Below, piece by piece: positions 33,530 through 44,769 of a DNA stretch of 64,000 nt. Each line of letters starts with the position of its first letter. The stretch's first letter is position 1. Position numbers and translations under genes: made by a program. Location of the stretch: positions 49,627,429 through 49,691,428 of the forward strand of contig OY978525.1 of NCBI GenBank assembly GCA_963854835.1, written 5' to 3'. The notes below the pieces were generated by a model. That model did not search any database, was not told where the DNA came from, and saw only the letters and a program-made list of their open reading frames with translations. This DNA is from Megamerina dolium (lineage: Eukaryota > Arthropoda > Insecta > Diptera > Megamerinidae).

Positions 33530-33599
33530 TAAGTAATTTACGCTGTCATGTACATATACTATAATAAATATTTTCATTGTATATTATTCTTAGATAATG

Positions 33600-34591
33600 T
33601 AAAGGGTTTTCCATTTCGCGGTTTCAAAAGTATAGGGCTAGAATTCGACATCTGTCAAACTGAGTTGTTAAAACAATTTCTTTCTTTTTCAGTTGCGCAC
33701 AACGCATTAAAATTGTAAAAACCTACTACAAAAATGGTGATTCTGCCACAGCCACATATCGTGCTTTAAGAAGAGATTATGGTTTACATAATCGTCCAAC
33801 TACGCAGCAATTGGCAAAATTGTGAAGAAATATGAAGAGACTGGATCGGTTACAGATATTGTAAGGCCTGTGCATCATCGTTTCGCTCGTACCACCGAAA
33901 ATATCGCTGCTGTAAGTGAAAGTGTTGCCGAAGACCCGAATGTGTCGATTCCTCGTCGTTCTCAGGAATTAGGACTGTCTTACGGCACATTATGGCGTAT
34001 TTTGCATTTGGATCTACACCTACATCCATATAAAATCCAGCTCACACAACAACTGAAGCCAGCTGACCATTCACAACGTCGTAGATACTAGAAGCACATT
34101 TCTCACTCGGTGGGTATGTTAACAAACAAAATTGTCGTATTTGGGGTTCTGAGAATCCTCAAGTAATTGAAGAGAGGCCGCTACATCCACAAAAAGTCAC
34201 TGCTTGGTGCGCTCTTTGGTCCGGAGGTGTGATTGGACCTTATTTCTTCGAAAACGACGATGGAACGACTGTCACCATCAATTCGGAGCGTTATGGTCAT
34301 ATGATAACCGACTTTTTTTTGCCTGCTATTGAAGAATACGACTTAGAGAATATGTGGTTTCAACAAGACGGTGCCATATGCCACACAACTCGAGCGAATA
34401 TGGCTTTATTGCAAGTGAAATTTTCTGGCCGCGTAAGATAAACCTTTTACTCTTGAGCACCTAAAAACCAACATTCGTCACGTTATGGCTGAGATACCGC
34501 CCAATATGTGTCAAAAAGTGGTCGAAAATTACCTCAAAAGAATCGATGCTTGCAACAATTCGCGTGGTGGTCATTTAAATGATGTAGTATG
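33600..34591 (+). pseudogene. DD41D mariner, deleted copy
   Basis: Inverted-repeat end at 33601 (aagggttttccatttcgcgg) and frames 33822-34091 and 34229-34441 that match the intact transposase at 62458-63543 almost throughout. Compared with it, this copy lacks the start codon region, has a one-base loss near 33808, a deletion of ~75 bases at 34088 removing the first catalytic Asp, and a deletion of ~130 bases after 34436 that removes the third Asp. The right end is missing: it is replaced at 34592 by RTE-like sequence. It cannot make a transposase. Confidence 0.95.
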
Positions 34592-35240
34592 ATGTACTAC
34601 TTTTGAAGTAGTAAGGGACTTTGTCTATCTTGGAACCAGCATTAACAGCAGTAATGACGTCATCTTGGAGATCATGCGTAGGATAACTCTTGCTAACAGG
34701 TGTTACTTTGGGCTGAGTAAGCAATTGAGAAGTCGAGCCCTCTCTCGAAGAACGAAAACTACACTCTACAAGTCTCTCATCATGCCTGTCCTAACATATG
34801 ACGCTGAATCCTGGACAATTTCCACCTCGTATGAGCGAATGCTTGGGGTTTTCGAGAGAAAAGTCCTACTCAGGATCTTTGGACCTATTTGCGTTGGTGG
34901 CGAGTACCGAATAAGGTACAACCATGAGCTGTACGAGCTGTATGCCGATATGGACATAGTAAAGCGCATCAAAATCCAGCGGCTGCACTGGCTAGGTCTT
35001 ATCGAGCGAATGGAAGAACACGCTCCAGCTAAGAAGGTGTTATATTCGGAACCCGCTGGAGGACGGCGCAGAAGAGGAAGACCAAACCTCCGGTGGAAAG
35101 ACCAAGTACTGGAGAACCTGACGGCGCTTGGAATTTCTAACTGGCGCCAGCTAGCGAAGAACAGCAGAACTGGCGAAGCATGTTATTTTCGGCCTAAATC
35201 GATATTCGTTTGTTATGGCCACATAAGTAAGTAAGTAATT
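34592..35240 (+). pseudogene. RTE-like non-LTR retrotransposon, 3' end
   Basis: A frame of 189 codons (34665-35234) covers the C-terminal region after the RT core: FVYLGTSINSSNDV just upstream, then TLYKSLIMPVLTYDAESW, FERKVLLRIFGP, IQRLHWLGLIERMEE and GRRRRGRPNLRWKD. This is the standard 3' block of RTE/BovB-like elements in insects. It ends with a short repeat tail (aagtaagtaagtaa). 5'-truncated, as is common for such elements. Confidence 0.85.
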
Positions 35241-35495
35241 ATAATTATGTATATAGCAAGAAGGTATTCTACAGATAATTCAGAGTAATTTTGCTGAAGA
35301 GACCTTAGTTCTAAGTCCGTTTTGATGCTCATGGAATTTTCAAAATATATAATTTTTTTCTAATTAAGATATAATAGTTTTATTAAAATATTCATAAAAT
35401 CTTATTAAATTATAGTACCGTGCTCTGAACTCAGAATTGTTAGATACTTTAAAAGAAAGTTAGATACTGTGGTGTATTATAATTTTTCAGCGCCT
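35241..35495. other. no recognised feature
   Basis: AT-rich spacer between the RTE tail and the R1-like element. Confidence 0.5.
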
Positions 35496-36993
35496 GTATA
35501 ATCTGCGGCCAGAATTAAAGCCGTTCTTGACATCCAATGTTACTACTGCGCAATATTTTTTGTCACCCCACCTTCACCTTGTTTCACTCGTAGCATCTCG
35601 ACCTATACTTATAACAGTCTGCACTGCGTCTACTGTCGATTTTCCTCCACGAAAGCCGAATTGTGTTGCTGATAGAGCACCTGGCCCTTCTAATGTTTCC
35701 TGCAAAGGGTTAATTAATATACACTCTAGGACTTTTCCCAAAGAATCGAGCATACAAAGTGGCCGGTACCAAGATGTCCTGTCCGGTAGCTTGATAGGTT
35801 TCAATATGAGAACAAGTTTCTGATTCTTCCAGAAGGCAGGGAAGATACCCTCATTTAGACATTTTGTAAACATCATAGCGAATATGCTCGGGTCCGCTTT
35901 AATAGCTGTTTTCATTGCCACGTTCGGGATACCATCTAGCCCTGGCACTAGATACTACAGGAACAATCCGGTCCATAATAAACGGATCAGTCGGCTGTGG
36001 TGCTCTGGATCCCTTTACTGTACTCATGATAATTTTATATGATTTGCCCCAAGGTTCGGCGTTTGTACTTTCTCGTAGGTCTTTGAAACATGAGTTCTTA
36101 CTAGTTCGTATTTCCCTTTTGAGGTTCTTGCGGTGTATCTTGTATTCAACGTGTAGCAGGACCAGTTCTGGATGGTCACGTGCTCGTTGCGCTTTTCTTC
36201 GCGCTCGATTGTATAGTCCTCGAAGTTCTGCTATTTGGGAATTCTACCAGTAGACCGGTTTTCTGCTCGGATTTTGCGTTCTAATGTTTTCAACTATGTT
36301 TGTTGCTTCTTCAGGATCTGTAGTGCCCTCATTTCATATTTGTAAGAAGACATCCTTATCGAAAATGCTCTCTTTCCAGCCCCTGGTCTGCACTATGGTT
36401 ATCCGCTGTTGTTTTGCAATTTCCAGTTCAATTACAATTGCTCGGTAGTCACTATGTGTATAGAATTCGCCAATTTTCCATGTGGTAAGACGCGCTATCG
36501 ATCTGTGGACAAAAGTAAGATCAATGGTTGATCGCCTATCGCCAGCTTCAAAAGTGTGTTGACCAACATTTAAAAGCAATCTGCCATGAGCAATCTGCCC
36601 CTACGATTTGTATTTCTGCTGCTCCAGGCTGTCGACCATGCATAAAAATCGCCGGCTATAATTGAGGGAAGTCGCGCTTTAGTCTCTAACGCCAGATTTG
36701 TTATTAAATGCTCGAATTGACTTAAATCGAGGCTAGGAGGAGCATAGCATGAGAAGAAATAAATCCCATCTAACCCAGGTGAAACCATGATGTGATGTTT
36801 CTCTACTTTTATAAGTCTTGTTCTTTGTAATCCAAATAGCTGCTTTGTTGGATACGTCTGAGATCCATTCACTGTCGCTAATGTTATGATGTTGCTCGAT
36901 TAATAGAGCAAGTCCAGATGTATTTCCACGATAGTTTGATGTAGCATTGTATCTTGCTATACAATGGTTTAAGTTTATATGGATAATTTTCAT
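35496..36993 (-). pseudogene. R1-like ORF2: endonuclease and partial RT
   Basis: The APE-type endonuclease is spread over three frames: MKIIHINLNHCIARY (start, 36993), then FFSCYAPPSLDLSQFE and SIIAGDFYAWSTAWS (catalytic D-F-[NY]-A block), then STIDLTFVHRSIARL and HSDYRAIVIEL (the S-D-H-like terminal block). After a linker, RT begins in 35574-35948: MPGLDGIPNVAMK, ACM-like SWYRPLCMLDSLGKVLE and ATQFGFRGGKSTVDAV, continuing in another frame to motif A (LDVKNGFNS) near 35530. Frame breaks and the missing RT half make it dead. Confidence 0.8.
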
Positions 36994-37159
36994 CTACCAC
37001 TTTTCTTTATCACGTTTTTATGTTCTGGGTATCGAAAGCTGTCCGCTGCGTGATTGTCTTTGCGTATCACACATTTCTCCTCATTTTTGCAGCTTACTGT
37101 TTTATGTCCTTCTTGTCCTTACTTTCTACATAGATTTCGTCTATCCAACAACACTTAAA

Positions 37160-38260
37160 ACACCGTGTTGGTGATATATAGTCGCATACCCGACAGGAGA
37201 CCCATCCAACGCGTTTAATACCTTGGCTTTAATACGTTTTTAATACCTTGGCTGAATCTGCCATTGATAGGATGACGTAGGCTGTTTGGGTTCCTTGCTG
37301 TCCCTTCCTTATGTTATTGACTGCTGTTGCATGAGGTCGGCGCATATCACACTGGGAGTGTAGTGCATCACATACTTCTTCTGCCGTTGTGATCTCATCT
37401 AGGTCCCTTAATTGGATGGTGGTAGTGTAGGTTTTAGCCGACAACTTGGCAGTTTGACCTAGTACCTCTTCTACTGCTGTCTGAAACTTTGTTGTTTTAT
37501 TTTCCGGCGCGCGTTTTAATTCAAGCAGTATCTCGTTTTTCGCTGTTCGCCGCACACTTCTCACATTTTCTCCTAGGGACTTAAGAACTTCATCACTCTT
37601 AATTTTCCGCGGGATATCAGCGTACGAGGTCTCCGTTGTAGCGGCTCTAACAATGGCGTCCGGTTTTATCCGAACCTTCGTGTTCTCCGTTGCGCTTCTT
37701 TGGCTCTACCTTTTGCACCTCCTGCCGACGTTTCGTGTCCGTTTTTTTTCTGTGTTGGTTTATTACCCTGCACCTTATTTTGTTTTGCCACATCGCTTAC
37801 TGCTGTATTAGTAGTATTTTCAGTGAGCGCGGTGGTGGGAGTTTCGGTTTCCGCCAACTTTTTGGGTTGAGACCTGTTATTATTTGTTTGCGCCATATGC
37901 CGCTTTGTACGGGGTGTTTCCAGTTCACCTTCTTTGCTTTTTTTTAACTCATCTCTTTGCTTCAACCATGGTGACGTCTGAGAGTAATTATTTTTTTTTA
38001 ATTACCTTCTTGGCTGCTTCATCTTTTTGCTCGATGGCTACCAATTCGTACAACGCCTTAATGTTGTCAATTGCGTCCCTCATCCGTTGATGGATCGAAA
38101 GCTTTTTTCCATCTTCCATCATATCCACGAGGCTCCTGATGTGTTCGCCGAGGTTTAGAAAGGATGCATACTTGACCATACCCACTTGTGCCGTTTGTGG
38201 TGTCTTTTTCCCGCTGGGGGGGTTCGCTAGTGTAGTCGCTTATTGATCTCATGGTTATCT
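37160..38260 (-). pseudogene. R1-like ORF1 (gag-like)
   Basis: Broken frames. The start region (38067-38185) is charged and helical; 37666-37965 is a Lys/Thr/Gln-rich linker; 37229-37564 has the R1/TRAS-type ORF1 domain (VLGQTAKLSAKTYTTTIQL, then ITTAEEVCDALHSQC), followed near 37160-37200 by Cys residues of a zinc knuckle (GWVSCRVC...CFKCC). ORF1 proteins bind RNA and package the element. Family level call is fair; function is by homology. Confidence 0.65.
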
Positions 38261-38990
38261 ATGCAATGCAGGGAGGCCATGGAAAGGTTATACAAAGATT
38301 GTGTACAGAGCCTGATCAACGCAAACCAGGATTGTGACATCTGGTTCACCACCAACTTAATGCGAACTTCGAACGTACTTCGAGACCTGTCAAGGTTTTA
38401 ACGGGCCGTTAGCGATTATAGTATTAGACTGGGAGCCAATACTCTAACAGTCAGCCCAGAACCTCTGTGTCATAGCCATTGTTTCCAGTATGCCGTAATT
38501 AAGACCTTGCTGGGCTCGGTCTTAATGCAGTTTATACCTACTGCCAGACTTTTGTCGCAGCCGTCCCTAACCTGGGGTCAGACACTGACCAAGTAGCCCC
38601 ACATTCTGGATCAGACGCTTTTGGATTTGTAGTTCGCAGCCGCTCCTAACCTGAAGGCAGACGCTGACCAGGATAACTGCTCATAAGACGCTTTCTGGGA
38701 TTATGTTTCCTACAATGTCTGCGCAAAGTTGGCGACACTTTGATTTAGGACGTGGTACCGACACGCCTTTGTCACAGAAAGTACCCTAAGAAAGTGCCGC
38801 TCCTGGTCGGGAACTGTTTTTTTTTGTCTATTGACTTATTCACAGTTAACCGGGCCCCGCGGGTTTGGTATAATAAGTATACGTGCGTGTGTGGGTGTGT
38901 GTATGGTCATATCTATAAGGGTGACACATATGCTGGGCTATTTATTGAAGTGAGTTTGTTATTGAGGTAGGTGATGTCATAAGTTAGTGA
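38261..38990. other. probable R1-like 5' leader with tandem repeat
   Basis: Higher GC than its surroundings and upstream of ORF1. Two ~75-base units (38554-38631 and 38634-38706) share cgcagccg..cctaacctg..cagac.ctgacca. A 9-bp stem (attaagacc / ggtcttaat) lies at ~38499-38527. No frame with motifs. Confidence 0.45.
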
Positions 38991-39277
38991 CGTATGTTTT
39001 CTGTTCTTATTCTTTTTTTGTGGGGGTGCGGTTTAAGCGAGGATCGATGGTTTGAGAGTGAGCGAGCAGCTACTTGTTGTAGTGGATTAGAATGCTATTG
39101 CTTAGGTCTAGCTTATAAGCTATGTGGTTGGTATAGCAAGTGGATATAACGTCTATGTATGTATGTATGTATGTATGGTCATAGCTATAGTTAAGGGTTA
39201 CATACATATGTTATATATGGGACTATTTAGACTATTTATAGTTGTTATATGCATATACATTTGTATGTATGTATGTA

Positions 39278-39813
39278 CATTCTGTCAAATAAGTACCCGG
39301 AAATTCTCATTTTTAATTTTCCCTCTGAGAATATTTCAAACAATTTTTTTCCAGGTTGGCACAACTGTCAGCCACTATTCTGTGAATTTTTATTGCTATG
39401 TGTCATTTAGTTTAGTTACGGCGTCATTAGGAACAAGTCAACCTTTTGTGTGCGATTTTTACTATGGATAAAATATGGATTTATACCAATCGTAAACATG
39501 AGTTTTCGACATGGTTGATTCACCAAATGTTTTTTTCAACATTTCCAACGTTTTGGCACAAGAAATTTCGTTTGAAACACATAATTTCACACGAACTCTT
39601 TGTTCGATATTTTAATCCAAAGTAAAAATCGCAACGCACACAAAAGGTTGACTTGTTCCTAATGACGCCGTAACCAAACTAAATGACACATAGCAATAAA
39701 AATTCACAGAATAGTGGCTGACAGTTGTGCTAACCTGGGAAAAAAATTTGTTTGAAATATTCTTGGAGGGAAAAATAAAAATGATAATTTCCGGGTACTT
39801 ATTTGACAGAATG
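39278..39813. mobile_element. MITE with ~200-bp terminal inverted repeats, TA target
   Basis: Left arm 39278-39478 and right arm 39611-39813 are inverted copies (ends CATTCTGTCAAATAAGTA). TA lies immediately outside both ends, a mariner-type target duplication. The ~130-base centre reads atggataaaatatgg..., maybe a relic of a transposase start, but holds no usable frame. A lone arm is at 21034. Confidence 0.95.
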
Positions 39814-40099
39814 TATGTGTACATGATTATAGCTATAGCTAAGGGTACGAGTATATACATATATGTCGGAATATTTAGATATTTATAGTTTTTTTTTGGA
39901 GCATAAAAAATATAAAGATATAAGTTTCTTACTGCGGTAGGTAATGTATTATTAGATATGTTTGTAGCTAGTATGTATGAAGATAAAAAATAAAAACTCA
40001 TATAAGTTTGTTATTAGAGTCATCAAATTTTTGTTGATTGTTTTAGTATTTATTAATATTATGTAAAAATAATTTCATAATAATACATTACGTGACGAT
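39814..40099. other. no recognised feature
   Basis: AT-rich spacer; the short frames are not gene-like. Confidence 0.5.
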
Positions 40100-41215
40100 C
40101 CGGCCCATTCATACATTATAATATCCTTCTTCATCACCTATACTCTCGATATCGCTCATGATGTTCCCTGCCTCACTGGGTGTTGGTTCGCTCTCCGAAG
40201 CTAGTTGTTCCGTTGTTTCGGCATCTGTTTTATAAGTCTTGACTTGGACCTTGCCAAAACCATAATTCACGTTACCGTCGTATCTCGCTAACCATTCCAG
40301 AGTGTCACTGGATAGCTGCAGAAGTACTTGCATCGTTTATCCCGGCGTTGAAATGGCATAAGTAGTGTTTTCACTAATGCCGCTTTCTATTTTAACTAAA
40401 ACTCATTTGTTCATCGGAAGGTTTGGGTTACATCCCTTAGACAGTTTCGTGATTTTCTCCGGTTCTGAGGACTCGGTCGGGATCCATACTATTGCCCTGG
40501 GATGACTGGGGATGTGTTTCCTTTCTACCGTTTCGAGCTTTGCACCAGGATAGATCTCTCTAACTTTCGATATGGTTCCTGTTCGGTCGGTGGACACTCT
40601 CTTCAGGAGCCGACAGGAACGGCAAAACTTGCTTACGCTGGGTCAGTCAATTTCAAAACGAACCATGACCGAGCACGAGTCTGGGCAAGCTGCAGCAAGT
40701 CGCTGGCTAAGAGCACTGTTGGATTCGGCTGCCTCCGAAGATATCGTGGTGATAGTTGTATTCTAACATTGCAGTGCTATGAGCTTTGATGCTCTGACCG
40801 CCGTTGCTAGTCTTTGCAGAGGCACCTTTTGGGCTCGGCTTAGCCGGTGACCTAAGTATGGAGCATGATGCTCCTGCCGGCTTGATTGAAGAAGATCCAG
40901 GCTCCTTATCTTCTGTTTTAGTTTTATTCGAGTTGTCCATGTAGTTTTCACGACTGTCGGATAATGAGTGTCCGCCTACGCTTTGCTCCGAACTACGTAG
41001 GTAAGGCTGGTTATTACGGAAGGCCCCACGTAAGCTCACGTTTGAGACTGGGCTATTTTTGTAAGGGGCCCCCAGCCAGGCTGATCCTTCGCACGGGTCG
41101 TATTACACCTTGATCCAGTCACTCACCTCCAACCATGATAACACTGGACTACCATATGTTGTACTATTAAAGAGTAACGAACATCCTGATATCTCCTTAC
41201 ATAGGCAGTGGAGGA
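40100..41215 (-). pseudogene. LOA-like retrotransposon: 5' leader and ORF1
   Basis: The leader (41040-41215) matches the inverse of 48745-48960 in the plus-strand LOA-like element (gatcagcctggctgggggc, gtgagcttacg). ORF1 pieces: 40707-41039 (Ser/Lys-rich start), 40403-40597 (PGAKLETVERKHIPSHPRAI, VWIPTESSEPEKITKL, GCNPNLPMNK) and 40109-40333 (EWLARYDGNVNYGFGKVQV, then an acidic end). The second and third carry the motif order of LOA-type ORF1 proteins. Just after its stop at 40109 an ATG that may begin ORF2 occurs, then homology ends. ORF2 is missing. Confidence 0.7.
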
Positions 41216-41629
41216 GTTTGCACCTGTAAAAACCGCTAAAATGATTTTCTTCTTATTACTTATTTATAATTTCGTGACTTTTTATGGGAGCCACATTGAG
41301 TAGTGATTCGCTAGTTTCTCACAAGTTTATTCGAAGTTCAATATTAAACTTCGAGCTAAACTGTACTAAACCATACTGAAAAATGCCGAGGTTTTGCGGT
41401 CTATTATGGTAGCTATATAAAGCAGTAGGCGTGGCTTTCTAATTTCATTCCAGCTTATTTCCGTATACAATCTAGTGCACAAATATGTCTTTTTTAAGTC
41501 CCGAAAATCCCGGGATTAGTCGATTCAAATTCCGGGATAACTTAAAAAATTTCGGTTTTTAATCAAAAAATCATACTTGTATTTATTTCAAGCACAATTT
41601 ATATAGCAATGCCCAATACATTTGCCATT
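41216..41629. other. no recognised feature
   Basis: Spacer between the LOA-like leader and the mariner fragment. No motif seen. Confidence 0.5.
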
Positions 41630-42905
41630 TTTCAGGCAATTTGTTGACACATTTGAAGAAATGATTGTCTTGCAAATATTAATCTGATGGAGCAGTGTCT
41701 GATGGGTAGTGTAATATTTCCCAGTTCTGTTCCTTTAAATAGTTTTTAACCGATTGAACACGAGTGGTCCGGCGTTGTCACGCTGAAAAATTAGTTTGTT
41801 GTGTGTATTCAATCATTCTGGTCGTTTTTCTTCAATAGCTCGCTTCAAACGTATTAGTTGTCGTCAGTAATGTGTTGTATACTATTTTTCCACAACACTC
41901 ACGAAATACCTAACGGCTAGATTCAAGGACATGACGTACAAAATTCGCACCTAAACCTAAGCTCCTAAATATTCTTCGGGACTTAACACTAGTTAGCTTA
42001 AATAAAACAATTATACTTTATTAAATATGCGATACTTGCGATTTTAGGTTTTTACTTTATTCCTGGTATTACTTTACAATTTTACACTTTCACACTAATA
42101 CTGGAGGGCCTCGTAAGGATTGCAGAATTTTACAATTTCTTACACGCTAACACTTCACAACTTAGATCAAGCTTCACAACTGAAAAGCCATTGCCTTCAG
42201 TAAGCTGGCAGCTTATATACTATTTTCCGCATGCTATCTACATATCGATCTACCCACATACCAACATATAACATACAATAACATATTCACAGCACTTGTG
42301 TGTATGTATGTATGTACAAGATCGATGCATGTGAGAAGCAACTTTTTGGTATTCACACACATGAGTAGTCCACGTGATTTTAGTTATCATGAAATGTCTA
42401 AACATGTATGCTTACACAGATATGCTTACGTAAGTGCAGAACTACGAATTGTGTGGGAAAGTGCTTTGTCGGCATTTTCACACCCAACTGCAACTCAGTT
42501 GGCGCAATGCTCTGGCATTCCACAATTATAAGTAATATTACTATGGATTGTGTATATCACAACTTCGAGCAATGTTGGTATGTGTATGGATAAATATGTA
42601 TTTCACAATTTCGGGAAATAAGTCGCGAGGCAAAATATGCATATGTGCATATTTCATATTTTGGCGCGCAACAAATGACACGACATCGGCAGTAATAGTT
42701 TCAGACGGTTGCAGCTACTCATGGAACACAATACCTTTCATATACCACATAATCATAATCTAAGCACAATGAATATCTCGTTTAGGCTGTGATGGACCCG
42801 GTTCACCAGGCTTTACGCAAGCCTTTTTGCGTTTAGGATTCTCGTAATATATTCACTTTTCATCTCCAATGACAATTCGATGTAACAATCATTACCTTCT
42901 TTAAA
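41630..42905 (-). pseudogene. mariner transposase split by a solo LTR
   Basis: Minus-strand catalytic-core pieces: HRIVIGDEKWIYYENPKR with first Asp (~42890), PGEPGPSQPKRDIHC and LQPSETITADV, up to 42674; then, after the LTR, KRAIEEKRPE, FQRDNAGPLV (second Asp) and a broken DTAPSD (third Asp) to ~41630. Several stops. The N-terminal DNA-binding region is absent. A mariner of the ordinary DD34D kind, different from the DD41D copies. Confidence 0.8.
41873..42673 (-). repeat. solo LTR, errantivirus family A, TSD AATG
   Basis: Inverse of 5903-6645 with some length differences; minus-strand ends TGTTGCGCGCC... and ...ATACAACA. AATG occurs directly on each side (41869-41872 and 42674-42677), so this is a clean 4-bp target duplication. 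No internal region remains, which implies LTR-LTR recombination. Confidence 0.92.
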
Positions 42906-43049
42906 GAAGAGTTTCACAAATGTAAAGGAAGTAGATTTCAAAGGATGTCGACGCCATCACGACCGATGATGCAAGGGCGATGGTAAAATTGGAGAGATTA
43001 GTAGAGGAACTATGGCACATGGATTCCGGATGATGTTGATGTTATGTAT

Positions 43050-43606
43050 TAAACGGTACCAACTTGTTCCGTGTGAATTTAACGCATGTGACCCCCCTCA
43101 ATCCAAACGGCATAAATTTGGGGATCACTTGGTTTATTTCTAATGTACAAAATAAGAAAAATATAATAAATACAAATATATATACATATATACACATACA
43201 AATACATATATACATACATACAAGTAATTCAAATAACAATACAATACTTACCGCAGTGTATCTTCCTTTCTTTCGTTGGCCGACGACTGAATTCATGTTT
43301 GAGATCATAACTACGATTATGCATGCTCAAAGACAAATTCGATCGCGCGCACACACACACACTGCGGTATACACAAAGACGGTAGTTATTGATAGTGGTA
43401 GCGCACAAATGTGACAAGCACAGTTTTCACTCAAATAAGCAGAACAACAACGCAAGAACAATAAAGTATTATGCTATATCTCTACAGCATAGAAACATTA
43501 AATATGTCGCTTGACACATTCGGGCGTACCCCATCAACACATATGACAAAGAAACTCAAATTGAAATGCGTATACATAAGAATACAATATATAAAAGTAG
43601 GTTGCC
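43050..43606 (-). repeat. probable 3' LTR of BEL-2
   Basis: On the minus strand AGAGGAGGGGA precedes TGTTGGCAACC at 43606, a purine tract and LTR start right after the integrase C-terminus. The far end is not defined; there is no second LTR here. Confidence 0.5.
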
Positions 43607-43614
43607 AACATCCC

Positions 43615-44750
43615 CTCCTCTGTGAATTAACAAGTTTCACCACCATCAACTTCCAGAACAGCCAATTTGGATATAGCACGTCGCTTCAGACCAATGGCGG
43701 TGCGTACATAAACGCGCCTGACCTCACCATCTACTCCAGGGTATATATTCTCCACCCTGCCTCGGCACCATTCTCGGCGAGGTACGTCAGCATCGCATAT
43801 GAAGATGAGATCACCTATCTACATAGGTTTTGTTCTCTCACACAACTTCACTCGCCGCGTCAGTGTGGGAAAATACTCTATCTATCCGTCGTTTCCAAAA
43901 ATGATCTCGCAGCTGACGAGCGATACGCCACCGTTGTCGCAAGAGGTACGTCTTCCGCAGAACGTCATCGACAATCGAAGTTTACGGTGTATTGGCTTCA
44001 CCCAGCAGAAAATCATTAGGTGTCATTGGCTGCTCCTGGTTAGCATTGCTAGGCAAGTGCGTCAGCAGCCGAGAATTTACAATATTTTCGGCCTCAATGA
44101 GAAAGCAGTTGTGCGTGTGCTCCCGTGGTGACGTTTTTTGTAAAGTTTGGCAGAACAAACGCTTGACACCCTGCACCATGCGTTTCCATGCACCTCCTTC
44201 CGCCGGATTGAAAGGCGAATTAAAAACCCATTCTACGCCTCTTTGCGACAGCTCATTCTGCAAACGAATACAATCAAACACCTCGCTGAATCGTTTAGCC
44301 TCCATATCGACACCAACAAAATGTTTGCCATTATCAGATCTTATGCGAACAGGAACACCACGTCGATTAATAAAATTGCGTATGGCGACTATGCATGAGT
44401 CGGTGCTAAGATCATAGGCTAGCTCCAAATGCACAGCCCTGATGGTCAGACACGTAAAAAACGCCACCCATCCCTTTTCGGTACTATGTCGTACGGCGAA
44501 GTAGTCAATGCCGGTATAGCTGAATGATCTTACGTAAGGTTCTAAACTGTCGATCGGAAGCGGACCCATCAGCGGCGACACGGCAGTGTCTCTATTTAAA
44601 CGGAATATGGCGCAGTTGGCAATTACACCGCGCAGTAAGTGCCTCAGGCGTGGCACCCCATACTTTGAATCTCGGAAACAGTAGCCTCTAAATTTTGGTG
44701 ACGCATATTGCTGTGATAGTGCATTACGACGAGTTTGGTGAATGCATGAC
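43615..44750 (-). pseudogene. BEL-2 integrase
   Basis: Main frame 43982-44656 (224 codons): PLPIDSLEPYVRSFSYTGI with first Asp, AVHLELAYDLSTDSCI, second Asp in RIRSDNGKHFVG and Glu in NPAEGGAWKRMVQGVK (usual W-E changed around the Glu: here ..GGAWKRM, so the catalytic Glu may be substituted). The C-terminal domain continues in a second frame (43620-43900): WIEYFPTLTRRVKLCERT and RREWCRGRVENIYPG, broken by a stop and an intervening shift. It mediates insertion of the cDNA in intact relatives. Confidence 0.8.
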
Positions 44751-44769
44751 CCGGCGGCAGTTGATGGGG

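Larger units (their letters stand above)
35496..38260 (-). mobile_element. R1-like non-LTR retrotransposon, 3' truncated
   Basis: Minus-strand order: ORF1 (37160-38260), endonuclease (36310-36993), RT N-terminal half (35496-35950). RT stops soon after motif A, so the catalytic DD, the C-terminus and the 3' UTR are gone. A related fragment is at 60999-62280. Confidence 0.75.
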
